A stretch of 6,633 bases of DNA from Planctomycetota bacterium (GTDB lineage: Bacteria > Planctomycetota > UBA11346). The position numbers and the translations under genes were made by a program. Within the stretch, counting starts at the first letter, position 1, and every line of letters begins with the position of its first letter. Under the pieces are notes generated by a model. The model had not been told where the DNA came from. It saw nothing but the letters and a program-made list of their open reading frames with translations, and made no database searches. The stretch lies in assembly GCA_024641365.1 (NCBI GenBank), contig JAHEDF010000220.1, positions 1 to 6,633 of the forward strand, read 5' to 3'. Positions 1-6,086 of this stretch are shown piece after piece.

Positions 1-1386
1 ATGTTTAGCAATCAATCTTCCGTCTGTGTTGCTGCGCTTTTATTCGCTAGTATGACGCTGCCAGTATGTGCATTAGAAACGGTGACCTCTGACGCTCAGG
101 CGAAACCTAATATTATTTTTATTCTCGCTGATGATTTGGGTTATGGCGATGTCGGCTGTTATGGAGCTGATGATCTAAAGACACCTCATATCGATTCATT
201 GGCACGTGATGGATTAAAATTTAACAGTTTCTATGTGCATCAACGATGTTCGCCAACGCGCTTAGCATTTATGACGGGAAGCTACGCCCATCGCGCCGGA
301 ACAACGAAGGTCATTTATCCACGTGATTTAATGGGCATTAATCCCGATGAAATTACCACGCCAGAGTTACTAAAAAAGGGTGGCTACACCTGCGGTCTGG
401 TTGGCAAATGGCATTTGGGAGATTGGGAATTATTTCATCCACTCCATCATGGTTTTGATTATTTTATGGGCGCCTGGCACGTAATGTCAGAAGAGGCAGC
501 TAAAAAAATTGAAGGAGGAGAACCAGGTGAAGAAGGCGGTTCCTTGGTTGAGAATCGAACCATTATTGAAGCGAATTACAAAAAGAATGGGGAAACTGAG
601 CACAAGGAAGTGGATGGCGCCTTACGTTTTTTAGAAAAAAATAAAGATAAACCATTTATGCTCTATTATGCAAGTCGCATTACGCATAGTAAATGGATTC
701 CGAGTCCTGCTTTTGTCGGGAGCTCTAAACGTCCAAATAAATACGGCGATGTGGTGCAAGAATTAGACTTTCAGGTTGGTCGTATTTTGAAAAAGGTAGA
801 TGAGCTGGGACTGACTAACAACACGTTGATCATATTTGCCTCAGATAATGGTGCACCACTCAATAATGAAGGCCCATCAAATGCGCCTTTACGAGATGGG
901 AAATGGACAGATTTCGAAGGTGGCATTCGAGTTCCTTGCATTATGCGTTGGCCAGGGCGCATCGCTCCAGGAACAACCACAGAACAGATGTCATTTATTG
1001 CTGATTTATTGCCAACATTCTGTGCAATAGCAGATGTGCAACCACCACAGGACCGCGTTATTGATGGCATTAATATTTTACCCGTCATGTTAGGATCGGC
1101 TAATTTACCCCAACCCCGTGAACATATTATTATGAACAATAGTGTAATCCGTAGCGGTGATTGGAAATTATTTTTAAAATTTCAAAAGCCTGGCGGACAT
1201 AGTAAAGGTCACGATGACCGTAAGCCGGCACCAGAAGGTGCCTTATTTAATGTGAAAACTGATCCAGGTGAAAAAAATAATGTTGCTGCTGATCATCCAG
1301 ATATCATTAAAAAACTTCGTTCCATCGCAGCGGATTTTGACAAAGAATTATCAGCGCATTCACGACCAATTGGCCGCGTACAATAA
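1..1386 (+). CDS. Secreted S1-family (formylglycine-dependent) sulfatase
   Basis: Predicted to hydrolyse sulfate esters, most likely on a sulfated glycan, outside the cytoplasm. The 461 residues carry the family landmarks in order: PNIIFILADDLGYGD (Asp44-Asp45 as metal ligands), the formylglycine signature C83-S-P-T-R87 followed by LAFMTG, GKWHLG (Lys136, His138), a His in RITHSKW (His229), SDNG (Asp282, Asn283) and GKWTDFEGGIRVP (Lys301). The Cys-type signature means activation by FGE or an anaerobic maturase, neither of which is in the window. Residues 1-24 look like a signal peptide with a possible cut after VCA. However, the stretch before the hydrophobic core has no Lys or Arg, and the ATG is the first base of the window. 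The true start could therefore lie further upstream, and no ribosome binding site can be judged. The C-terminus (DWKLF, LFNVKTDPGEKNN) is intact. Substrate is unknown. Confidence 0.93.
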   Translation: MFSNQSSVCVAALLFASMTLPVCALETVTSDAQAKPNIIFILADDLGYGDVGCYGADDLKTPHIDSLARDGLKFNSFYVHQRCSPTRLAFMTGSYAHRAGTTKVIYPRDLMGINPDEITTPELLKKGGYTCGLVGKWHLGDWELFHPLHHGFDYFMGAWHVMSEEAAKKIEGGEPGEEGGSLVENRTIIEANYKKNGETEHKEVDGALRFLEKNKDKPFMLYYASRITHSKWIPSPAFVGSSKRPNKYGDVVQELDFQVGRILKKVDELGLTNNTLIIFASDNGAPLNNEGPSNAPLRDGKWTDFEGGIRVPCIMRWPGRIAPGTTTEQMSFIADLLPTFCAIADVQPPQDRVIDGINILPVMLGSANLPQPREHIIMNNSVIRSGDWKLFLKFQKPGGHSKGHDDRKPAPEGALFNVKTDPGEKNNVAADHPDIIKKLRSIAADFDKELSAHSRPIGRVQ

Positions 1387-1398
1387 CCGTGTTATGTC

Positions 1399-1432
1399 AT
1401 TTTACCTTTACATATATTACAGGTAAAATTTT
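1399..1432 (+). terminator. Weak terminator-like stem-loop after first sulfatase
   Basis: ATTTTACCT (1399-1407) and AGGTAAAAT (1421-1429) form a perfect 9-bp stem with a 13-nt loop, 13 bases after the stop codon. A run of four T (1429-1432) overlaps its end. The stem is AT-rich and the T-run short, so termination would be inefficient. It could equally be an mRNA-stabilising 3' structure or a chance dyad. Confidence 0.3.
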
Positions 1433-1520
1433 GGTTCAATTTAGCGAATAAATGCCTATATTTACCACACGGTTCTAAGTCCATAATTTACCGTAACCGA
1501 AAAAGTAAAAAATATGATCG

Positions 1521-1549
1521 TTACAAAATAGACGTTCTGGATATATTAT
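1521..1549 (+). promoter_or_regulatory. Possible sigma70-type promoter for the fusion gene
   Basis: A TATTAT -10-like hexamer (1544-1549) lies 17 bases after TTACAA (1521-1526), which matches the -35 consensus poorly. Overlapping alternatives TATATT (1542-1547) and TATAAC (1547-1552) also exist. Transcription would begin near 1556, at the dyad TACTGT/ACAGTA (1558-1572), about 50 bases before the ATG. The dyad is placed where an operator could sit, but this is by-eye consensus matching in AT-rich DNA. Confidence 0.25.
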
Positions 1550-1606
1550 AACATGGCTACTGTGTAACAGTATGTAGAAAATACGCCGATTACATTGCGG
1601 GGCACC

Positions 1607-3862
1607 ATGGATAAAACGTGTTTTATTTTACTGGCAATGTGTTGTTCAATAGGAGGTGGTTTTGCAGAGCAATCGCAGACGCCGTCTCGACCAAATATCA
1701 TCATTATATTAGTCGATGACCAAGGCTATTATGATTTAGGGTGTTATGGTGCTGAAGAAGTGGTGACAAAAAATATAGATGCCATGGCCAGCACAGGAAT
1801 TAAATATACCGATTATTACGCTGCCGCACCTATTTGTAGTCCTTCACGAGCAGGTTTATTAACTGGTTGCTATCCGCGACGAGTAGGATTAGCGACATGG
1901 GTTCAGCGGGCGGATTCGCAAATTGGACTCCATCAAGATGAGCGCACCATTGCCGAATTATTTCATTCGTATGGCTATAAAACGGCCTGCATTGGCAAAT
2001 GGCACTTGGGTGATCACGAATCGTTTCGCCCACTACAACAAGGATTTGATCATTATTTTGGTTTACTCCATAATTTAGATCCAGTTGAGACCATGTTCTT
2101 TGATGAGGAAGGTGGCGTGCCACTCATACGCAATGACGACGTCGTAAAACGTCCAGCTGACCCCGCAGAATTGACACGGCTTTATACGGATGAGGCCATT
2201 ACATTTATTAAAAATAATAAGAGCGCACCATTTTTTATTTATTTACCACATACGATGTTGCACAACCCATTGGGTGTGAGTCCGGAATTTAAAAATAGCT
2301 CACAGTGGGGCGAATACGGCGACGCTATTCAAGAAATGGATTTTCATGTTGGTCGCTTAATGGAGACCCTAGAATCAGAGCAACTCGACCAAAATACCAT
2401 TGTGGTTTATGTGTCCGATAATGGACGTGGGCCTGGACGTACTGAAAAACAGCCAATTCGTGGCAGAAAACTCAGCACCTATGAAGGTGGTATTCGTGTG
2501 CCGTGCATTGTGTGGGGCCCAGGGCTCGGCATTAAGCCGCAGACGTCAAGTGCCATCACGCATGCCATGGATTTATATCCGACGCTGGCTTCTATGGCTA
2601 ATATTAGCATTCCGCGCGATCGCATTATTGATGGCCGGGATATGTCGCCCATATGGAAAGGGCAGTGCCGCGATATAGCTGAGTTACAAAACCACACAGC
2701 ATTAAACGCAGACCTGATTAATTTACGACCATGGCATCCGCCACGTGAATGGGCATCAGATATTAGTCGTGATGATTACTACAATGCATTTTTTTATCAT
2801 GGCAGCCAAGGAGCCTTAGCAGCGGTACGATCTAGAAATTTAAAACTTTATTTGAATCCTGATTTGCAAGTATTTGATTTGGAAAAAGATCCCGGAGAAA
2901 CAAAACCGATACGTGATCCACGCATGAAAAGCTTGCGTGGTATGGCTGTGTTATTTCAAGAAGAAATGAGCGGATATCAACGACAGGCTGGGAAAAATGC
3001 TCTTGCTCACATGGGTAATGATCACGTTACTAAACCAGATAAAGCGGATAAATTACTGGTCGATGCATATAAAGATATCATGTACGCAAAAAATGAAGAT
3101 AAAGAAGTGCTTCTTGATTTATATAAACCAAAAATAGCAAACGGAAAATTACCAGCGATTTTATGTATACATGGCGGTGGGTGGAAGTCGGGTAGTAAGG
3201 AAAATATGGGGCGTCTTGCAGAAAAATACGCAGCGCATGGTTTTGTGGCGGTATCCATAAATTATCGTTTGACGGATGAGGCGAAATTTCCAGCAAATAT
3301 TCACGACTGTAAAGCCGCAGTTCGTTGGTTACGGGCTCATGCTGATCAGTATGGCATTGATAGCAGCAGAATCGCTGCAACGGGACATTCTGCTGGTGGA
3401 CATTTAGCTGCGTTATTAGCCGCGTCTTACGGTATTGCAGATTTAGAAGGCAATGGTGGTCATGCTGAATTTAGTAGCCAGGTGCAAGTCGCGGTACCCA
3501 CCGGTGCGCAAACCAATTTTTTATCACAACGCATTATTGATATGTCTGAAGATCCGCAGGGAAATGGACTCTATCCAAAATATTTAGGGGGTCCGTATTC
3601 AACGCATGCCGATCTCTATAAAGCCGCCTCGCCTATAACCTATTTAGATAAATCAGATCCACCCATGTTATTTATCAGCGGCGAAAATGACAACGAGGAT
3701 ACACGTGCTGTTTTGTTTCGAGCAAAGATGACCGAATTAGGCATTCCTTCAAATTACCACATGATCCGTGGAGCTCCACATAGCTTTATGAAGCAACAAA
3801 CTTTTTACGACGATGCCTTCCGTGTGTCGCTAAATTTTCTAACAATTCATTTACAAGAATAG
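1607..3862 (+). CDS. Secreted sulfatase fused to BD-FAE-like carbohydrate esterase
   Basis: This is one uninterrupted 751-residue reading frame with two enzyme modules. Residues 1-20 form a signal peptide (K3, hydrophobic core, likely cut GFA|EQ). Residues about 28-460 are an S1 sulfatase: PNIIIILVDDQGY (Asp37-Asp38), C77-S-P-S-R81, GKWHLG (Lys131, His133), LPHTMLHNP, SDNG (Asp271, Asn272) and RKLSTYEGGIRVP (Lys288). After a short charged linker, residues about 490-751 are an alpha/beta-hydrolase of the BD-FAE/acetyl-xylan-esterase type: LLDLYKP, oxyanion motif HGGGW (522-526), nucleophile elbow GHSAGGH with Ser595, probable acid Asp695 in SGENDNED, and His725 in GAPHSF. Both active sites look complete. 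The likely role is removing sulfate and acyl groups from the same exported-enzyme substrate; the polysaccharide is not identifiable. I prefer the ATG at 1607. An in-frame TTG at 1595 would add four residues but has no ribosome binding site, and the ATG has only a weak GCGGGG before it. Confidence 0.93.
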   Translation: MDKTCFILLAMCCSIGGGFAEQSQTPSRPNIIIILVDDQGYYDLGCYGAEEVVTKNIDAMASTGIKYTDYYAAAPICSPSRAGLLTGCYPRRVGLATWVQRADSQIGLHQDERTIAELFHSYGYKTACIGKWHLGDHESFRPLQQGFDHYFGLLHNLDPVETMFFDEEGGVPLIRNDDVVKRPADPAELTRLYTDEAITFIKNNKSAPFFIYLPHTMLHNPLGVSPEFKNSSQWGEYGDAIQEMDFHVGRLMETLESEQLDQNTIVVYVSDNGRGPGRTEKQPIRGRKLSTYEGGIRVPCIVWGPGLGIKPQTSSAITHAMDLYPTLASMANISIPRDRIIDGRDMSPIWKGQCRDIAELQNHTALNADLINLRPWHPPREWASDISRDDYYNAFFYHGSQGALAAVRSRNLKLYLNPDLQVFDLEKDPGETKPIRDPRMKSLRGMAVLFQEEMSGYQRQAGKNALAHMGNDHVTKPDKADKLLVDAYKDIMYAKNEDKEVLLDLYKPKIANGKLPAILCIHGGGWKSGSKENMGRLAEKYAAHGFVAVSINYRLTDEAKFPANIHDCKAAVRWLRAHADQYGIDSSRIAATGHSAGGHLAALLAASYGIADLEGNGGHAEFSSQVQVAVPTGAQTNFLSQRIIDMSEDPQGNGLYPKYLGGPYSTHADLYKAASPITYLDKSDPPMLFISGENDNEDTRAVLFRAKMTELGIPSNYHMIRGAPHSFMKQQTFYDDAFRVSLNFLTIHLQE

Positions 3863-3930
3863 TCGAATTAATTTATATGGTTAAACTGCTTAAATGGTGA
3901 ACGGGAAGGTATGTAAAATTAACGTAAGCG
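3863..3930. other. Convergent intergenic gap
   Basis: These 68 bases separate the 3' ends of the fusion gene (+) and the CorA-like gene (-). No strong GC-rich stem with a T-run is visible on either strand, so any bidirectional terminator here is not recognisable by eye. Confidence 0.4.
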
Positions 3931-4662
3931 CTATTTTAAAGTCGGCTTATTTATCATGCTTTTTACCACGAGGCCGATGATTATACCAAATATCAACATG
4001 CCCCAGAACAACAATGGTGTCGAGATTTCTTCTAGTCCGCTGCGTAAATTCATGCCAAAAATTGAAGCAATTGCCGATAGCGGTAAAAATAAGGCTGCCA
4101 TTAAATTAAGTTTATGACCTGCGCGGGCGAGTTGTTCGGAAGCGTGCGCCATTTCTTCACCTTGTCGCGCAATGGTAAAATTTAAGCCATTGGTGGCATC
4201 TGCGTATAATAATTCACAGGCGCGCTCTAAGGCGGCGGCTCGATCACGCACAATAATTAATTCACGTTCACTGGGAACGAGTTCTCGTGCTTCTTGCAAG
4301 GCTTTACTTAAATTGCGAACGGTACGCTGAAGCGGTGTTAATTGTTTGAGAATGGTAAAATAGTCGCGTGCATCATCGGCCTGTGGAATGAGTTCCTCTA
4401 ATTTATCAATGCGAGTGGAAAAATCTTTTATGTGTCGCAACAAGGCTTGTTCACCAGCGCCGAGTGCGGATGAATCCCATACATCCTGGGGATTGCGCCA
4501 AAATAGACGGCCTTTGCGCTCGGGATCATCGGTTTGTGGTGGTTCGTGAAGAACTAATAATAAATGGCCATCATGAAACATGGCGCGTTGACGACCAACT
4601 TCATCACCTAAACGGTGTCGAATTTTTTCCGGTAAGGTCCAGTCGCGTGGAATAAGGTCCAT
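3931..4662 (-). CDS. CorA-family divalent metal-ion transporter, short form
   Basis: Predicted inner-membrane channel subunit for Mg2+ or other divalent cations; CorA proteins work as pentamers. Of 243 residues, 1-60 match the N-terminal region of CorA-like proteins (RLGDEVGRQRAMFH, LLLVLHEPPQ, GRLFWRNP). Residues about 65-185 are long, charged and helical, as expected for the stalk. TM1 (about 186-202) ends in the signature F202-G-M-N205, TM2 spans about 216-234, and the C-terminus ends in basic residues. The loop after GMN reads LRSGLEEIS rather than the MPEL seen in classical CorA. At 243 residues it is shorter than the roughly 315-330 of E. coli CorA/ZntB, because the cytoplasmic N-terminal domain is reduced. 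A good ribosome binding site (GGAG, 4670-4673) stands 7 bases before the ATG, which supports this start. Ion selectivity (Mg, Zn, Co, Ni) cannot be told from sequence. No clear functional link to the sulfatases. Confidence 0.88.
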   Translation of the reverse strand: MDLIPRDWTLPEKIRHRLGDEVGRQRAMFHDGHLLLVLHEPPQTDDPERKGRLFWRNPQDVWDSSALGAGEQALLRHIKDFSTRIDKLEELIPQADDARDYFTILKQLTPLQRTVRNLSKALQEARELVPSERELIIVRDRAAALERACELLYADATNGLNFTIARQGEEMAHASEQLARAGHKLNLMAALFLPLSAIASIFGMNLRSGLEEISTPLLFWGMLIFGIIIGLVVKSMINKPTLK

Positions 4663-4669
4663 AAATTAT

Positions 4670-4673
4670 CTCC
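4670..4673 (-). promoter_or_regulatory. Ribosome binding site of corA-like gene
   Basis: GGAG on the minus strand, 7 bases from the ATG at 4662. It fixes the start of the short CorA-like protein. Its first G is also the last base of the upstream inverted repeat (4673-4701). Confidence 0.65.
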
Positions 4674-4701
4674 GCATAGGTGCTGTATATATTCCTATGC
4701 G
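4673..4701 (-). promoter_or_regulatory. Inverted repeat touching the corA-like ribosome binding site
   Basis: CGCATAGG (4673-4680) and CCTATGCG (4694-4701) are perfect 8-bp arms around a 13-nt TATATA-containing loop. On the minus-strand transcript the stem lies about 30 bases after the stop of the upstream gene and runs directly into the GGAG of the corA-like gene. It could be an RNA hairpin that tunes translation or processing, or a dyad operator. No T-run follows, so it is not a classical terminator. An 8-bp dyad can arise by chance. Confidence 0.4.
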
Positions 4702-4730
4702 ATTCACGTTCTAAACAAGTTCGCGTCGCA

Positions 4731-5555
4731 CTAATACCAGAAACGCACACCAAGCAGTGGGCCATCCAATGTGGCGCTGCCTATCTTCGTATAATGCCAA
4801 CCAGCATATCCTTCCCACTGTCGCCACATCGCGCCAGCGGTTAGGCGCGTAATCATGACATCGGTATCAATAACGCTGCCATACGTAAAAGCGCCTTCAA
4901 TGACGCACGGCGAAAAGGGAAAGGCAAGCGCGTTGGCCATAACCGCTCCGCCAGATTCGGTGCCAATATTATCATGATAAATAAGTGCGCCTGCACCAAT
5001 ATTTACCCGTAAATAAGGGACCGTGACGATTGCTAATTCACAGTCAATTGTGCCAATATTTAAAGTGTCATAAGTTCCATTGGTGCGTTCTTCAAAATAA
5101 CGCTGCCAATCACTGCGAATAGAAAATGCAGAAAAAGAAACGTGTCCACCAGCGGAATAACGCTGTAAATTATCTTCTATTATACAACCTTCTGCATATA
5201 ATGCGCCACCAACAACTGAATTTTCACGCTGTAAATCCACGGGTGCATAGTAACCAGGATAATTATTATAATAGGGATATGACGTACTTCCGACAAGCGC
5301 GTTTGGGTTATCTTTTCCCCAAACGAAACAGAGGTGACCAATATCAGCTAGCATATCAAAAAAACCAAAATCATCATCATCGTTGTTGTAATTGCTGTAA
5401 TTGTTATTCGATGTATGAGATGTAGTGCCAGTATTCGAATTAGATGGTTTTGGCGGATCGCTACGCACCTCTTTTTTTGCGCGCTCCAATTTACCATCTT
5501 CCGCCAGTAATGGCAGACCACAGCCAGAAAAAATAATTAAAATCAGGACACGCAT
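4731..5555 (-). CDS. Exported protein of unknown function, beta-barrel-like
   Basis: I do not recognise this 274-residue protein. Residues 1-18 look like a short signal peptide (R2, core LILIIF, possible cut LLA|ED). A Cys at 12 after IFSG only loosely resembles a lipobox. Residues 19-35 are charged (KLERAKKEVR). Residues about 36-63 are a low-complexity Ser/Thr/Asn/Asp spacer ending NNDDDD. Residues about 64-105 are aromatic-rich (SYPYYNNYPGYY). Residues 110-274 alternate polar and hydrophobic residues with many Gly and aromatics, in about 8 strand-like segments, and the chain ends LLGVRFWY. A terminal aromatic fits an outer-membrane beta-barrel. The role is therefore perhaps a small outer-membrane protein; function is unknown. 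The ATG is the only usable start: upstream codons are open to a TAA but contain no ATG, GTG or TTG. There is no Shine-Dalgarno match. Confidence 0.7.
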   Translation of the reverse strand: MRVLILIIFSGCGLPLLAEDGKLERAKKEVRSDPPKPSNSNTGTTSHTSNNNYSNYNNDDDDFGFFDMLADIGHLCFVWGKDNPNALVGSTSYPYYNNYPGYYAPVDLQRENSVVGGALYAEGCIIEDNLQRYSAGGHVSFSAFSIRSDWQRYFEERTNGTYDTLNIGTIDCELAIVTVPYLRVNIGAGALIYHDNIGTESGGAVMANALAFPFSPCVIEGAFTYGSVIDTDVMITRLTAGAMWRQWEGYAGWHYTKIGSATLDGPLLGVRFWY

Positions 5556-5579
5556 GCAACTAGTCTGTCGTCTAGCTGC
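5556..5579 (-). promoter_or_regulatory. Stem-loop directly before the start codon of the 274-residue gene
   Basis: In minus-strand RNA, GCAGCTAG and CTAGUUGC can form an 8-bp stem (one G-U pair) with an 8-nt loop. The stem ends at the base before the AUG. It occupies the place where a ribosome binding site would be, and none is seen. It may limit or regulate translation; chance is possible for a stem this short. Confidence 0.35.
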
Positions 5580-5683
5580 ATGAAGTCTACGTAATTATGG
5601 AGCGCGCGTGTACGTTTGTGGCACATTGACATGCACCTACCGTTGCGATCAATAGTACTGGAAATGTTTGTCCGCCAGTCGGC

Positions 5684-6034
5684 TTATTTCATATTATTAA
5701 ATAATGGTCCCATTAACGACGCGAGGTCTGATCCACCCATTAATTTTTGAATTTGTTGATCAGGGCTGGTACCAAATCGAGCTGTGTACTGCTTGAGCGC
5801 ATCATTCATCGCGACCATCACCAAATCTTCTAACATGCTGGGATCATCAGTGGCCGCCGCTGCTGCTGCAGGTGCAATGGTGACGCCAGTAATGGTCAAA
5901 TCGCCTTTGAGGCGAATGGTCACGGCGCCGCCGCTCGCCTTGCCTTCGAATAATGCCTCGGCGCGTTCCTGTTCGGCCTTTTTCATGGTGTCTTGAATGG
6001 GGCCGAGGCTGCGCATGAGGTTGTCGAGATCCAT
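5684..6034 (-). CDS. ybaB: YbaB/EbfC-family nucleoid-associated DNA-binding protein
   Basis: Small homodimeric DNA-binding protein that in characterised members coats or bends DNA and affects chromosome compaction and gene expression. The 116 residues show the family layout: an N-terminal amphipathic helix (LMRSLGPIQDTMKKAEQER), a beta region (GGAVTIRLKGDLTITGVTIAP), then the conserved helix DPSMLEDLVMVAMNDALKQ at about 64-82, and a Gly/Met-rich tail ending GPLFNNMK. An alanine run (residues 56-61) sits just before the conserved helix, where other members have a mixed SLLEDD-like sequence. Length is close to the usual 100-115. AGGA (6042-6045, minus strand) stands 7 bases before the ATG. In many bacteria ybaB lies between dnaX and recR; neither is here, and the next gene on this strand is the unknown exported protein 128 bases away. 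Confidence 0.87.
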   Translation of the reverse strand: MDLDNLMRSLGPIQDTMKKAEQERAEALFEGKASGGAVTIRLKGDLTITGVTIAPAAAAAATDDPSMLEDLVMVAMNDALKQYTARFGTSPDQQIQKLMGGSDLASLMGPLFNNMK

Positions 6035-6041
6035 TGGATGT

Positions 6042-6045
6042 TCCT
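6042..6045 (-). promoter_or_regulatory. Ribosome binding site of ybaB
   Basis: AGGA on the minus strand with 7-base spacing to the ATG at 6034; supports the chosen start. Confidence 0.6.
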
Positions 6046-6086
6046 AATAATGAAGGTGGGGTGGTGGGTGTATTGTTTGTTGAGAC

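Larger units (their letters stand above)
1387..1606. other. AT-rich gap between the two sulfatase genes
   Basis: This 220-base stretch has no convincing gene. It holds a 9-bp inverted repeat just after the first sulfatase, a wider 8-bp inverted repeat around it (AACCGTGT at 1385-1392 with ACACGGTT at 1467-1474), an AT-rich promoter-like stretch at 1521-1549, and a 6-bp dyad TACTGT-GTA-ACAGTA at 1558-1572. The size and content suggest that the second gene has its own promoter rather than depending only on read-through. Confidence 0.5.

Noticed and set aside
771..1139. 122-codon minus-strand frame inside the first sulfatase
   Set aside because: It lies antisense to conserved sulfatase motifs (SDNG, EGGIRVP) and has no ribosome binding site or recognisable domain.
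1595..1606. TTG start for the sulfatase-esterase gene
   Set aside because: It would add only four residues, has no Shine-Dalgarno, and the ATG at 1607 already gives a standard signal peptide with Lys3; the choice is not certain.
5126..5425. 99-codon plus-strand frame antisense to the 274-residue gene
   Set aside because: Its Asn/His/Tyr-rich sequence is the complement of the low-complexity spacer, and the minus-strand frame has a signal peptide and longer coherent sequence.
5626..5631. Perfect plus-strand TTGACA hexamer between ybaB and the 274-residue gene
   Set aside because: No -10 hexamer lies 16-18 bases downstream and no plus-strand gene follows, so it is not supported as a promoter.
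3942..5690. Shared 13-mer AGTCGGCTTATTT near the 3' ends of the corA-like gene and ybaB
   Set aside because: One copy is within coding sequence and the other spans a stop codon; there is no extended similarity, so it is most likely coincidence.
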